DNA of 64,000 nt from Phoenicibacter sp963592435 (GTDB lineage: Bacteria; Actinomycetota; Coriobacteriia; Coriobacteriales; Eggerthellaceae), in NCBI GenBank assembly GCA_963592435.1, contig CAVAWT010000002.1, forward strand, positions 45,696 through 109,695, read 5' to 3'. Below the pieces are notes generated by a model. The model was not told the DNA's origin, ran no database searches, and saw only the letters and a list, made by a program, of their open reading frames with translations. Shown here in pieces: positions 44,063 to 53,934 of the stretch (position 1 is its first letter; every line of letters begins with the position of its first letter). The position numbers were made by a program, and so were the translations under genes.

Positions 44063-47000
44063 TTATAACAAACCACTCAAAAAGTCGAGAACACTTGCAC
44101 ACTTTCCTTCTCCATTATCAATGTTATGAAAAGGGACTTTCAAGCGTTTTTGCTTCTTTGAATAAAGCGCTGATAAGTCGCGGAGGTTTGTTATTGTTTC
44201 AAAATCAAGTGTGACAGGCTCAATTGAGGCATAACCCGAAGCAAGCGAAACAGAAGTTATCCCTTTTTCGTGACAAAATGCTCGAAGGGTCGCCCTTGAA
44301 AAATAATTGATTGCTTCATCAGGCATGTCAAGGTGTTTTTTTGCAACTTCCCCATGAACTTGCAATACCTCTTCAACGCTAAAAGACGACGCGACTTGGC
44401 GATAGATCATGACTCGTTCTTCAACGTCTTCAACATATTCATCACTGAGTAGTGCTGATTCAGAAATGTTAATTTGAATGTCGCTCAAGACATGAATGGT
44501 GTCGGTGTCTGACACTTTTTTGCCTTCTCGCTCGTTAACAATCGCCTCGTTTAGCATAGCAGCAAACAAATCAAAACCAACAGCGCTCATGTTCCCTGAC
44601 TGTTCCGCCCCAAACATCTCTCCTGCTCCACGAATTTCAAGGTCCCGCATTGCGATGCGAAGACCACTGCCAAGTTCTTGGTGCTCATCAATCGCCTCAA
44701 GTCTGCTTTTTGCCTCATCAGTTAAAGGTTGGTCGTCTGGAAACATGAAATAGGCATATGCCTGAACGTCACTTCTTCCAACTCTGCCCTTTATTTGATA
44801 CATCTGCGACAAACCAAGGCGCTGCGAGTCCTCAATGATGAGAGTGTTTGTTTTTGGATTGTCAATCCCACTTTCGATTATTGTTGTTGCAATCAAAACA
44901 TCAACTTCACCCGCTGCAAAATCCTCCATAACACGTTCAAGCTCATCTTTTGTCATTTTCCCATGTGCAATTGCAATTCTTGCTTCAGGAACAATTTTTT
45001 GAACGCGTTCAAAAGTTAAATCGATCGTTTTCACTCTGTTTGAAACGTAATAAACTTGACCACCACGCGAAAATTCCCTTCGGATCGCATCTGACACAAC
45101 GTCTGGATCCCAAGGCGAAACATGAACCTCAACTGGCAATCTTTTTTCTGGAGGAGTCAAAATCAAAGACATGTCACGAACTCCAGACAAAGACATTTGA
45201 AGCGTGCGAGGGATTGGAGTTGCAGAAAGTGTCAAGACATCGATCGTCTCCCTTAAGTTTTTGAGCTGTTCTTTGTGCCCAACACCAAATCTTTGCTCCT
45301 CATCAACAATAACCAACCCTAAATCATGAGGATTCACATCACGAGACAAAAGCCTGTGTGTCCCGATCAACACATCAAGTTTTCCCTCGCTAAAATTTGA
45401 AAGTGTTGTGCTTTGTTGCTTTTTAGTTCTGAATCGCGAAATAACATCAACCTCGACTCCTAAAGGATCAAGCCTTGAAAAGAAAGTCTCGAAATGTTGC
45501 TGTGCCAAAATTGTCGTTGGACAAAGGAGCATGACTTGCTTATTATTTTTAACACACGCATAGGCTGCGCGAATCGCAACTTCTGTTTTTCCAAATCCAA
45601 CGTCGCCACAAACGAGACGATCCATAACACGCGTCGATTCCATATCTAAAAAAACATCTTCAATTGCAGACTCTTGATCTTTCGTTTCATCAAACTCAAA
45701 AGTGTCAGATAGCTTCAACTTCACAGAGTCGCTGATCTCAAAAGGAAAGCCAGACACGTTTGCGCGCCTTGAATAAACATCTACCAAGTCAAACGCCATT
45801 TTCTTCGTTGCTTTGCGTGCTTTTCCAACAGCTTTTGACCAATCCTTTGTGTTTAAGCGTGTCAACTTTGGATTATCTCCATGCGCTCCAACATATCTCG
45901 TTACGCGGTCTACTTGCTCAACAGGCAAAAACAGCTTATCACCTTCAGCGTAGTGAAGTTCCATATAGTCGCGCCTGACGTGGTCAATCTCTCGAGTGAC
46001 AATTTTCTCAAACTTCGCAACGCCAAAATTTGCATGAACGACAAAATCACCTGGCGCATAGGGAAAAGTTATTTTTGTTATGTCCACATTTCTTGCACGT
46101 CTCAAATTTGACAACAATCCCTTCGTGTCATTTTGAGAAACAATTGCAAACTTAGCTTTCGGAACAACAAAACCAAGCGACAAATCGACTGGTGCAAAAT
46201 TCGCTACATTTAACTTAATTTCACCTTGAACGTCAGCATCTTCAACCGAAATGCCATTTTCCAGAAGCTCAGTTTTTGTCTCACGCTCACTTGTTGGCTC
46301 TGGATCACACAGAAGAACCCTGAATCCAGCGTCTAGCCAATCTTGCACCCTTTCAGACAAACTGACCTCGACACCGGAAACGTTCGTTCTCAAAATTTTC
46401 ACTTCATCATCAGGATCAACATCACAAGTTTTTAAAATTGCTTCAAAAGTGATCGTTTGATTCTTAGAGAAATTTAAATCATTGGCAGAACACAAAAATT
46501 GATCAACGACGTGCGATGTTCCGTCCAGTTCACACTCGACACTTTTTTTGATCTTTGTTGCATCCATAAAAACAGCCGCTGGATCACTAAACAAAACGAC
46601 AGCTTCCTTAGAAACATATTCAGCAAAAGAACTTTTCGTCTTGCAGAGATGGGCAAACAAAAGATGCTCCTCTTTTAAGTTTATTGCGTCTTCGAGTTCC
46701 TCTTTCATAAAGCGAATTTGTGAATTTGTTCTCTCACTCACCGCAAGAGAATGACGTGCTTGATTTAAGTGAGGTTTGTCAAGAGGGAGCTCACAAACAG
46801 GAAAAATCTCAACACTTCCAACATCAGACACGGTTTGGCCAGTTGACGGAAAAATCCGCTTTATCGATTCAATTTCATCTCCAAAAAGGTCAATCCTAAC
46901 AGGAAATGCCATGTGAGCAAGAAATAAGTCTATTACACCACCCTTAAATGAGAATTCGCCTTTTTTCTTGACTTTTTTTACTCGCTCGAAGCCTCTCGAC

Positions 47001-47476
47001 TCCAAATCCCCGAAAAATTTCTCGACATCTTCAATTTCATCGCCTGCATTTAATGTGACAGGACAAATGAATGAATCATTAGCGTTGGGGAGAAGACGCA
47101 TTGCAGCTGAAGTTGAAGAAATGATGATTTTGTGCGAATTTTTTTTAAGCTCGTTCAAACAATTGAAGCGACATGCAACTTTTTGTGGGTCTGCAACCAA
47201 TTTTTGAGTGTATTTAAAGTCGTAATCATAAAACTCTAAAACATTGTTTGCTCCCACAAAAGAAGAAGCTTGACGCGCAAATGAATGGGCGGCTTCGACC
47301 CCAGGTAAAATGACAACAAGTGGAGAGTCAGTCCTTTCAAAAATAAGAGAAGCAAGCAAAGGACGAGCGGAAGAAGAAATCGCAAGGCAAGCATTTTCCT
47401 TTGACTTCACTTTGTCAAAGAAATTTTCTGCGCAATTATTCTTCTCAAAAATTTCATTGATTAAAGAACTTAACAT
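44063..47476 (-). CDS. mfd: Transcription-repair coupling factor Mfd
   Basis: 1137 residues. UvrB-like N-terminal modules come first, then the RNA-polymerase-interacting CarD-like domain (YAPGDFVVHANFGVAKFEKI). A RecG-type translocase follows, with CGDVGFGKTEVAIRAAY (Walker A), DEEQRFG (DEEQ box) and SATPIPRTLQMSL. The C-terminal TRCF domain is last. It removes stalled RNA polymerase and recruits UvrA to lesions. Its ATG is only 28 bases from the divergent acpS ATG. Confidence 0.96.
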   Translation of the reverse strand: MLSSLINEIFEKNNCAENFFDKVKSKENACLAISSSARPLLASLIFERTDSPLVVILPGVEAAHSFARQASSFVGANNVLEFYDYDFKYTQKLVADPQKVACRFNCLNELKKNSHKIIISSTSAAMRLLPNANDSFICPVTLNAGDEIEDVEKFFGDLESRGFERVKKVKKKGEFSFKGGVIDLFLAHMAFPVRIDLFGDEIESIKRIFPSTGQTVSDVGSVEIFPVCELPLDKPHLNQARHSLAVSERTNSQIRFMKEELEDAINLKEEHLLFAHLCKTKSSFAEYVSKEAVVLFSDPAAVFMDATKIKKSVECELDGTSHVVDQFLCSANDLNFSKNQTITFEAILKTCDVDPDDEVKILRTNVSGVEVSLSERVQDWLDAGFRVLLCDPEPTSERETKTELLENGISVEDADVQGEIKLNVANFAPVDLSLGFVVPKAKFAIVSQNDTKGLLSNLRRARNVDITKITFPYAPGDFVVHANFGVAKFEKIVTREIDHVRRDYMELHYAEGDKLFLPVEQVDRVTRYVGAHGDNPKLTRLNTKDWSKAVGKARKATKKMAFDLVDVYSRRANVSGFPFEISDSVKLKLSDTFEFDETKDQESAIEDVFLDMESTRVMDRLVCGDVGFGKTEVAIRAAYACVKNNKQVMLLCPTTILAQQHFETFFSRLDPLGVEVDVISRFRTKKQQSTTLSNFSEGKLDVLIGTHRLLSRDVNPHDLGLVIVDEEQRFGVGHKEQLKNLRETIDVLTLSATPIPRTLQMSLSGVRDMSLILTPPEKRLPVEVHVSPWDPDVVSDAIRREFSRGGQVYYVSNRVKTIDLTFERVQKIVPEARIAIAHGKMTKDELERVMEDFAAGEVDVLIATTIIESGIDNPKTNTLIIEDSQRLGLSQMYQIKGRVGRSDVQAYAYFMFPDDQPLTDEAKSRLEAIDEHQELGSGLRIAMRDLEIRGAGEMFGAEQSGNMSAVGFDLFAAMLNEAIVNEREGKKVSDTDTIHVLSDIQINISESALLSDEYVEDVEERVMIYRQVASSFSVEEVLQVHGEVAKKHLDMPDEAINYFSRATLRAFCHEKGITSVSLASGYASIEPVTLDFETITNLRDLSALYSKKQKRLKVPFHNIDNGEGKCASVLDFLSGLL

Positions 47477-47504
47477 GCTTATTTATTATAATTAATCATT
47501 AGTT

Positions 47505-48035
47505 ATGGCACGAAGAAAACATATGCAAAAAGTCATCGACGAGGCGCTGAGCATCCATTCATCAGCCGAAAAACTGGGCCTTGGGGTTGACGTTGTTGAA
47601 GTTGAGCGAATTAAAAAAATTTGTGAGAGGACACCGAGCTTTAAAGAGAAAATGTTTTCGCCTTCAGAGATCAGATATTGCGAGAACAAGCCTGAGCCAG
47701 AAATTCACTTCGCTGCTCGCTTTGCTACAAAAGAGGCAGTGTTAAAAGCGCTGAAATGCGGATTTTCAAATGGAGTCGGATATCGCGATGTTGAAGTCAA
47801 AGTGAAAAACGGTGGCGCACCGATTGCAGTTTTGCATAACCGTGCAGAAGAAATTGCCAAGGAGTTAAACGTTGTCGACGTTCCGCTTTCAATTTCGCAC
47901 ACAAAAACTGAAGCGGTTTGCGTTGCGATTGCAATAACAAAAACGTCACTTGACGCGCGAGAAAAAAGCAAAGTCGCAGTTGACGAGATCACTGCAAAGT
48001 TTAAAGACTTGCGCGGAGAACTTGATGCAATTTAG
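47505..48035 (+). CDS. acpS: Holo-[acyl-carrier-protein] synthase with N- and C-terminal extensions
   Basis: 176 residues, longer than the usual ~125. The core LGLGVDVVEVERIKKI and HFAARFATKEAVLKAL carry the Mg2+/CoA-binding Asp and Glu of AcpS. About 27 residues precede it and a ~25-residue charged tail follows. It transfers the 4'-phosphopantetheine arm to acyl carrier protein. No ribosome binding site is clear for ATG 47505 or 47523, and the -10-like TATAAT at 47487-47492 would give a very short leader. Confidence 0.9.
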   Translation: MARRKHMQKVIDEALSIHSSAEKLGLGVDVVEVERIKKICERTPSFKEKMFSPSEIRYCENKPEPEIHFAARFATKEAVLKALKCGFSNGVGYRDVEVKVKNGGAPIAVLHNRAEEIAKELNVVDVPLSISHTKTEAVCVAIAITKTSLDAREKSKVAVDEITAKFKDLRGELDAI

Positions 48036-48116
48036 TTGCTATCAAAAGTGGTTTTATATATTATAATTATCAACAGATGAAAAATAACCTTGCTAATTTG
48101 TGAGGAGATGATCGAT

Positions 48117-49265
48117 ATGACTGAAGATGGCAACGTAAACAGCAAGAAACCCGAAGAACAACTGCCAGATTGGCTTGAACAGTTTAAACAAGAATTAAAC
48201 GGCGCAAAGTCGCTAAGTGAAACTGCAAAAGAAGAACCGAAGCAACAAACGCGCTATGCAAACGCTGATTTCAAAAGTGCAGAAAGTGTGCTTTTGAATG
48301 CAACGGGAGGAGAATCGCTTGTCGCAAGTGACTATCACCCATTTGCCTATCTCAACTTGGCGGGATATGATTCTTGCATAAAAAGGCTGAAATATCTTGG
48401 CATCGCAAACAGCGAAAAGTCAAACAAAACTGGAATGATTACTGCACTTAACAAGTTTCACGGGATTGCTTCGCGTCCAGCGTTGAAGCCAATCATTTTT
48501 GTCGGAGAAAGCGTTGAGGAAATCGAGCCTCTGCTTCAAGCAACAACCGATGAGCTCGCTTGCGCGACAATCAAGATGTCAGTTCAAGAAACACCAGCGG
48601 GGTTGCCTGCCATAATGTCTCAAGCAAACAAAACTGCAGTGACACTTGCCCGTGGCAAAGCGCCTCTCGTTTGGCTGTCAGAAAATGCAGGTCTTCTCAT
48701 AATTGAAAGTTTGGAGGATTGGACGCCGTTTTTTGAAGGATCTTCTTTTGAATTTGGAGACGGTGAGCGCTCCATATTCTCAATCCACCTCACTCCTGCT
48801 GGAAAAGAATTCATCAACTTGATCGAAGTTTGTGTAAAAAATCCAAATGTTCAGGTTCTGTGCACAACAACGTGCACTGACGACATTCCGTCTCATTTTG
48901 TCGACATCCTTGGGAATTTTTCTGAGGTGAAAGTTGAAAAACCAAACATGCAAGAAAGGCGTCAACTTTGGACGAAGCTTGCGAACTCACACCCATCACT
49001 TCGTGGTCAAAATTTCGAGGAGCTCTCGACGCTCACAGCGCACCTGTCTCGTGCAGACATCGAAAAAGTTGTCCAAGAGGCAATCGCTGAGTCCTACAAC
49101 ACAAGCTTAAGAGAAGGAAAATGCGACAACATCAAAAGAGAAAACCTCTTCGAGAAAATTCTTCTCAAACAAGACAAGACTTCTGAGGAGTTCAAGAAGA
49201 TAGAGGAAGTTTTAGTCGAGAACTTTGCAGACTCTTTTGAGTTTAATCAAGTGCTAACTCGCTAG
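48117..49265 (+). CDS. Degenerate AAA+ protein lacking a P-loop
   Basis: About 382 residues from ATG at 48117, which has GAGGAG nine bases upstream. A flexible charged N-terminus leads to a region shaped like an AAA+ core. The Walker A position reads IIFVGESVEEIEPLL with no GKT, Walker B reads GLLIIESLEDW and sensor 1 reads VQVLCTTT. The C-terminal lid is typical (ELSTLTAHLSRADIEKVVQEA). It therefore probably cannot hydrolyse ATP and may be a scaffold. Role unknown. Its end overlaps nth (convergent) by 23 bases. Confidence 0.7.
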   Translation: MTEDGNVNSKKPEEQLPDWLEQFKQELNGAKSLSETAKEEPKQQTRYANADFKSAESVLLNATGGESLVASDYHPFAYLNLAGYDSCIKRLKYLGIANSEKSNKTGMITALNKFHGIASRPALKPIIFVGESVEEIEPLLQATTDELACATIKMSVQETPAGLPAIMSQANKTAVTLARGKAPLVWLSENAGLLIIESLEDWTPFFEGSSFEFGDGERSIFSIHLTPAGKEFINLIEVCVKNPNVQVLCTTTCTDDIPSHFVDILGNFSEVKVEKPNMQERRQLWTKLANSHPSLRGQNFEELSTLTAHLSRADIEKVVQEAIAESYNTSLREGKCDNIKRENLFEKILLKQDKTSEEFKKIEEVLVENFADSFEFNQVLTR

Positions 49266-49908
49266 GACAAATGTCAGACAGAGGGCACTCATTGCATTTA
49301 GGGTGTCTTGCTATGCAAATTTCTCTGCCAAACAACACCCATTGATGATTAATTTTGCCCCACAATTCTTTTGGATAGATTTTTGTCAGCTCTTCTTCAA
49401 CTTTGTTTGGGTCTTTTAAGTCGCGAGGAACAAGACATAGCAAGTGTGCGATCCTGTTTACATGAGTGTCGACAGCGATCCCGCAAGGCTTCCCAAACCC
49501 TTCATTCATGACGATGTTTGCTGTCTTTCTTCCGACACCTGGAAGCTTTTGGAGCTCGCAAAAATCGCAAGGAACTGCTCCATCATAGGTGTTAACAATC
49601 GCATCGGCAATTGCGACACAACGCTCAGCCTTCACATGATAAAGTCCGATTCGCGAAATAATCTGTTCAACATCCCTCAAGTTAGCATATGCTAACTCTT
49701 CTGGTGTTGGGTATTTCTCCCAGAGAACAGGAGTCACTTTATTGACACTCTTGTCGGTCGTTTGCGCAGAGAGCATCACTGCAATTAAAAGTTTGAATGG
49801 ATCTCCCCAAAAATCTAAAGGGCATGTCCGATCACCATAGCGCTCTTCCATTCGGCGTTCGACTTCTAAGGCACGCTCAACTTTTATTTTTTTTGATTCT
49901 CTTGGCAT
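49243..49908 (-). CDS. nth: Endonuclease III
   Basis: 221 residues. The helix-hairpin-helix and catalytic core read LPGVGRKTANIVMNEGFG followed by GIAVDTHVNR, with the family Lys in GRKTA and Asp in VDTH. The C-terminal [4Fe-4S] cluster is C-x6-C-x2-C-x5-C (CIARHPKCNECPLSDIC). It excises oxidised pyrimidines and cleaves the abasic site. Its last 23 bases overlap the AAA+-like gene. Confidence 0.96.
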   Translation of the reverse strand: MPRESKKIKVERALEVERRMEERYGDRTCPLDFWGDPFKLLIAVMLSAQTTDKSVNKVTPVLWEKYPTPEELAYANLRDVEQIISRIGLYHVKAERCVAIADAIVNTYDGAVPCDFCELQKLPGVGRKTANIVMNEGFGKPCGIAVDTHVNRIAHLLCLVPRDLKDPNKVEEELTKIYPKELWGKINHQWVLFGREICIARHPKCNECPLSDICPSELALD

Positions 49909-49930
49909 AGATTTAAATTAATTACAAAAA

Positions 49931-49952
49931 AAGCCGAGCTGTTGCTCGGCTT
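49931..49952 (-). terminator. Intrinsic terminator after rplJL
   Basis: AAGCCGAGC-AACA-GCTCGGCTT on the minus strand, followed by a run of seven T. It closes the rplJ-rplL transcript before nth. Confidence 0.92.
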
Positions 49953-49984
49953 AAAGTCTGTGTTAAAACAAGTTAACTTTAAAA

Positions 49985-50368
49985 CTATTTAAGAGTAACA
50001 GTTCCGCCAGCTTCCTCGATCTTTGCTTTTGCTTCGTCAGCCTTGTCTTTTTCAGCACCCTCAAGAAGTGTGTTTGGAGCGCCCTCAACAGCGTCTTTTG
50101 CCTCTTTGAGACCAAGACCAGTGATGTCACGAACTGCTTTGATGACAGCGATTTTGTTGTCGCCGAAGCCCTCAAGAACAACATCAAAGTTTGTTTTCTC
50201 TTCAGCAGGAGCGCCAGCGTCGCCACCAGCAACTGGAGCAGCAACTGCAACTGGGGCAGCAGCGCTAACACCAAAAACCTCCTCGAGATCTTTGACGAGC
50301 TCGGAAAGCTCAAGAGCTGGCATTTCTTTTAATGCTTCAACGATGTCTTCTTTTGTTAATTTAGCCAT
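49985..50368 (-). CDS. rplL: 50S ribosomal protein L7/L12
   Basis: 127 residues. N-terminal dimerisation helices (DIVEALKEMPALELSELVKD) are followed by an Ala/Gly/Pro hinge (AAPVAVAAPVAGG) and a C-terminal factor-binding domain (DNKIAVIKAVRDITGLGLKEAKD). It forms the flexible stalk recruiting translation factors. It follows rplJ after 82 bases and ends before a strong terminator. Confidence 0.98.
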   Translation of the reverse strand: MAKLTKEDIVEALKEMPALELSELVKDLEEVFGVSAAAPVAVAAPVAGGDAGAPAEEKTNFDVVLEGFGDNKIAVIKAVRDITGLGLKEAKDAVEGAPNTLLEGAEKDKADEAKAKIEEAGGTVTLK

Positions 50369-50450
50369 TTTTCAATAAATCCTTTCAAATTAAAAAAAAA
50401 TAAATGTTTTTTATGTGTAACTTACTCTTAAACCGCATAACACAAATTCA

Positions 50451-50966
50451 TTAAGCAGCTTTCTTCGCAACTTCTGCAATTGCACGAACTGGAGCTTCCA
50501 GAACTGCATTGAGAGTGCGAACAGTCTTTGCCATTGGGTTGGAAATTGTTCCCAAAAGCTTTGCGATGAGCTCTTCTTTGCTTGGAAGGTCGGCAATCGC
50601 TTTAACTTTTTCTGCGTCTTGGAACGCACCATCCATGAGGCCGCCCTTTATTTCGAGCAACTCATTTGTTTTTGCAAAGTTCTTAATCGCTTTTGCACTT
50701 GCCACAGGATCTTCTCCCGTGAAAACAAATGCTGAAGGACCGCTCAAAATCTCATCCATAGATGGCATTTCGAGCTCTTCGAGTGCAATGTGCATCAAAG
50801 TGTTTTTGAAAACAAACATCTGCGCATCGTTTGCACGAATGTCGCGACGCAACTGTTGAATGTCTTTAACAGAAAGTCCACGATAGTCAACGCACCAAAC
50901 AGCACCTGCATTTTGCAACTGCGTCTTGATCTCTTCTAACTGAGCTTTGTTGTCCGCATTTGGCAT
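50451..50966 (-). CDS. rplJ: 50S ribosomal protein L10
   Basis: 171 residues, opening with EEIKTQLQNAGAVWCVDYRG. The rRNA-binding domain shows FVFKNTLMHIALEE and the C-terminal helix anchors L7/L12 dimers. The ATG at 50966 has AGGAGGTG upstream. An L10-type RNA leader precedes it. rpoBC does not follow. Confidence 0.98.
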   Translation of the reverse strand: MPNADNKAQLEEIKTQLQNAGAVWCVDYRGLSVKDIQQLRRDIRANDAQMFVFKNTLMHIALEELEMPSMDEILSGPSAFVFTGEDPVASAKAIKNFAKTNELLEIKGGLMDGAFQDAEKVKAIADLPSKEELIAKLLGTISNPMAKTVRTLNAVLEAPVRAIAEVAKKAA

Positions 50967-51001
50967 AAACTTTTTTCACCTCCTTCTAAAATCCTTGTTT
51001 T

Positions 51002-51027
51002 AAAAAAAGTTCTGCCTAACTTCTTAA
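51002..51027 (-). terminator. Weak attenuator-like hairpin in rplJ leader
   Basis: On the minus strand an AU-rich stem (AAGAAGTT / AACTTTTT around AGGCAG) is followed by T residues, about 40 bases before the rplJ ATG. It might serve in leader-mediated control, but stability looks low. Confidence 0.35.
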
Positions 51028-51112
51028 AATGGCGGGCAAATAATAAAACCCTTAATCTTTTTTGCATTTTGCATGAAAAGACAAGGGTCAAATAAATTCT
51101 TTTTTATATATA

Positions 51113-51203
51113 AAAACTTATTCACCACCTCGGCAGGCCGATTGAATCAAATTATCAATCAATTAAACTTATTAAACAAGTACCGGCTGTCTTTAGTAGC
51201 GCA
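51113..51203 (-). ncRNA. L10 leader (autoregulatory r-protein leader RNA)
   Basis: On the minus strand the conserved motifs AAAGACAGCCGG and CCTGCCGAGGTGG occur about 45 bases apart, with GCCGGT pairing ATCGGC. This is the pattern I know from L10(L12)4-binding leaders of rplJL operons. Autogenous repression by L10-L12 is expected. A covariance-model search would settle it. Confidence 0.75.
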
Positions 51204-51231
51204 AAACTTTTTTATTATCAAACTTCAAAAG

Positions 51232-51308
<77 letters not shown>

Positions 51309-51399
51309 ACTTGACACTCGCGCTTTTCAATTAAAAACAAGCGCGACTAGAAATTATACATGAACATTATTCGAAATTTGCGCGACAATTAAAAAAATT

Positions 51400-52008
51400 T
51401 TAAAATTGTTCGATTCTTGTTATTGAAATGAGCGGAGTTTCAATGTCAAAACTGTCGAGAAGCTTGTCTATGCGCAAAGATCCTCCCTGCGAGACCCTCA
51501 AAGAGCAGCGAATAGTTTGACCTTCAATAGTCGGCATTTCAACGAGGTAATCATCGACATTTAAAACTTTTGTCTTCTTTTTTCTGACCACTTCAATTGT
51601 TTCTGGGACTTCAAAATCTGGAATTTCGCCATCATAAATTGCAAGATAGGTCGATGTGTCAAATGCATTTGAAGCAGCAACTTCCTTAACACCAACAAGC
51701 TCAGCGTCTTTTACCATCAAATCTTCTGGCATAACTCTCTTCATTTTTTCAAGCGCAATTTCACTCTTCATGTAATCTTTCAACATGACATCAAAGATCT
51801 CACATTCGCTTCCAACTCCAACTGGAAGTGCGCTACCAAAAGAAAGGAGCATGTGAGGAGAAAAGCCCTGCGAGACTCCAAAAGGCAATTCAGCTCGTCT
51901 CACGGCACGTTCTAACGCTCTTGTTATCTCAAGATGAGAGAGATGAGCGAGCCTTCCTTTTTTAACGTAGGTGAACCTGAGACGAAAGCGTTTTTGCGTT
52001 TCAATCAT
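51400..52008 (-). CDS. TIGR03936-family (DUF2344) radical-SAM-linked protein
   Basis: 202 residues beginning RFRLRFTYVKKGRLAHLSHL and continuing LPFGVSQGFSPHMLLSFGSA, which is the DUF2344 signature. The family is almost always next to or fused with a TIGR03960 radical SAM protein, as here (14-base gap). Function unknown; a role in RNA or ribosomal-protein modification near rpmA-type genes has been suggested by context elsewhere. Confidence 0.85.
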   Translation of the reverse strand: MIETQKRFRLRFTYVKKGRLAHLSHLEITRALERAVRRAELPFGVSQGFSPHMLLSFGSALPVGVGSECEIFDVMLKDYMKSEIALEKMKRVMPEDLMVKDAELVGVKEVAASNAFDTSTYLAIYDGEIPDFEVPETIEVVRKKKTKVLNVDDYLVEMPTIEGQTIRCSLRVSQGGSLRIDKLLDSFDIETPLISITRIEQF

Positions 52009-52022
52009 TGCTTACACTCACC

Positions 52023-53912
52023 TCACATCTCTCTTGTTTCTTGAATCACGTTTTTGCAATTCAAATTCCAACAAATTGCACACTTTGAGCACTTTGCTTC
52101 ACCAAAAGTGCAATCTTTTGTTTTTTCGCAATCTAAAGATCGGTTGAACTCATCGATTAAAAACTTCTTGTCAACTCCGCAATCGATGTGATCCCAAGGC
52201 AGATCCTCGTCGATTGAAAACGACTTTTGAGCTTCCGCTTCCAAATCGACTCCACACTCATTTGCAGCACACTGCCAAGCATCCAAATCGAAAAATTCGC
52301 TCCAAGCGTCAAACCTCGCACCGTTTTGCCACGCAAGCTCAACAACGTCAGCTGTGTCTCTTGAACCTCTCGACATGACTGCCTCAATGAGGGATGTTTT
52401 TGGTTCGTGGTAGGAAATTTGAATTGCTTTTCGCTTCAAATTCGACTTTATTATGTGAACACGCCGAAGGGCTTCTTCCTTGGAAATTTGAGGGCACCAC
52501 TGAAACGGAGTGTCTACCTTTGGAACAAACACTGCAACGGAAGCCGTCAGACTTAAATTGCCTTTTTGACCCTTACCTGCCCTCTCAAGCATTACTTCAT
52601 AGCACTTTTCGGCCAAGTCAGCAATGCCCTTAACATCGTCGTCTGTTTCTTCTGGAAGTCCAATCATGAAATAGAGTTTGCATCGACGCCACCCAAGATC
52701 AATTGCATGTTCAATTGAAGAGAGGATTTGATCCTCTGTGACGTTCTTGTTTATCGCATCTCTCATCTTTTGAGTTCCAGCCTCTGGAGCTAAAGTGAGC
52801 CCTCCCCTCTTTGCTCCACAAACAAGCTCTGCCATCTCAACTCCAAAAGAATCAACGCGCTGAGAAGGGATTGAAACGCGAATTCCAGAACCAGGATATG
52901 CGACTTCTTTATTTAGGCGAGTTAGGATTTCCTTAATTTGTGAATGATCAGTCGTTGAAAGAGAGGTTAGAGAAACTTCATCATATCCTGTTTCTTTTAA
53001 GCCTTTTTTGACTGCGTCGACGACGTTATCAACACTGCGCTCCCTAACTGGACGGTAGATCATGCCAGCTTGGCAAAACCTGCACCCTCGTGCACAACCT
53101 CGCAAAATCTCAACATTTAGGCGATCGTGAACTATGTCTTGGTAAGGAACGACGCACGGCTCCCAAGCATCTGATGTGGCAAAGTCATTAAAAATGCGAC
53201 GGTTTACTTTTTCAGGAGCAAGGCTTCCTTGTTTTGGAACAAGTTTTTTGTTTGAACTTGACAGAACATATTCGCTTGGTACATAGGTGCCCTCAATTTT
53301 TGCAAGACCTTTGACAATTTCTGCCCTTTTATTGCCTCTTGATTTCTCTTCTCGAATGAATTTGCAAACCTCAGGCAAGGATTCTTCACCTTCGCCGATG
53401 AGAAAAGCGTCAAAAAACTTGTGTAGCGGTTCTGGGTTGTATGTGCAAGGTCCACCTCCAAGGATGATTGGACAATCATCACCTCGCTCGTCAGCGCGAA
53501 TTTCAATTCCCCCAAGATCAAGAACTTCCAAAATGTTTGTGTAGGCAAGCTCATGAGGAACAGTTATCCCGATCGCATCGAAATCACGCAGAGGCGTTGT
53601 TGTTTCAAGAGAAAAAAGAGGAATGCGCCTCGCTCGCATCTTTTCAATCATGTCGACAGCTGGCAAAAAAGAGCGCTCCGCAACCATGCCTTCCACCGCG
53701 TTGACACAATTGCACAAAATGCGAATTGCTTGATTTGGCTGACCCAACTCATAGGTGTCAGGATAAATCATACAGAAGCGAAAATCAGCGTTTTCAACTT
53801 CCTGCAGGCCCGATCCCCACTCAGAAGCAATGTATCTGACAGGGCGCTCAACTTCGCGCAAAAGAGGCTCAACAGACTTCCAAACTGAAGTCTCGTTTAA
53901 TTTATTAATCAT
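52023..53912 (-). CDS. TIGR03960-family radical SAM protein
   Basis: About 629 residues from ATG 53912. A B12-binding-like N-terminal domain (about 50-190) is followed by a radical SAM domain with CxxxCxxC in RGCARGCRFCQAGMIYRP. A C-terminal region is rich in Cys (CTFGEAKCSKCAICWNLNC), possibly for a second cluster. A TTG start at 53948 in the upstream gene's tail is possible but has no better support. The reaction is unknown; partner is the DUF2344 protein. Confidence 0.88.
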   Translation of the reverse strand: MINKLNETSVWKSVEPLLREVERPVRYIASEWGSGLQEVENADFRFCMIYPDTYELGQPNQAIRILCNCVNAVEGMVAERSFLPAVDMIEKMRARRIPLFSLETTTPLRDFDAIGITVPHELAYTNILEVLDLGGIEIRADERGDDCPIILGGGPCTYNPEPLHKFFDAFLIGEGEESLPEVCKFIREEKSRGNKRAEIVKGLAKIEGTYVPSEYVLSSSNKKLVPKQGSLAPEKVNRRIFNDFATSDAWEPCVVPYQDIVHDRLNVEILRGCARGCRFCQAGMIYRPVRERSVDNVVDAVKKGLKETGYDEVSLTSLSTTDHSQIKEILTRLNKEVAYPGSGIRVSIPSQRVDSFGVEMAELVCGAKRGGLTLAPEAGTQKMRDAINKNVTEDQILSSIEHAIDLGWRRCKLYFMIGLPEETDDDVKGIADLAEKCYEVMLERAGKGQKGNLSLTASVAVFVPKVDTPFQWCPQISKEEALRRVHIIKSNLKRKAIQISYHEPKTSLIEAVMSRGSRDTADVVELAWQNGARFDAWSEFFDLDAWQCAANECGVDLEAEAQKSFSIDEDLPWDHIDCGVDKKFLIDEFNRSLDCEKTKDCTFGEAKCSKCAICWNLNCKNVIQETREM

Positions 53913-53934
53913 GTTTAATAAAAAGCGATTCTGC

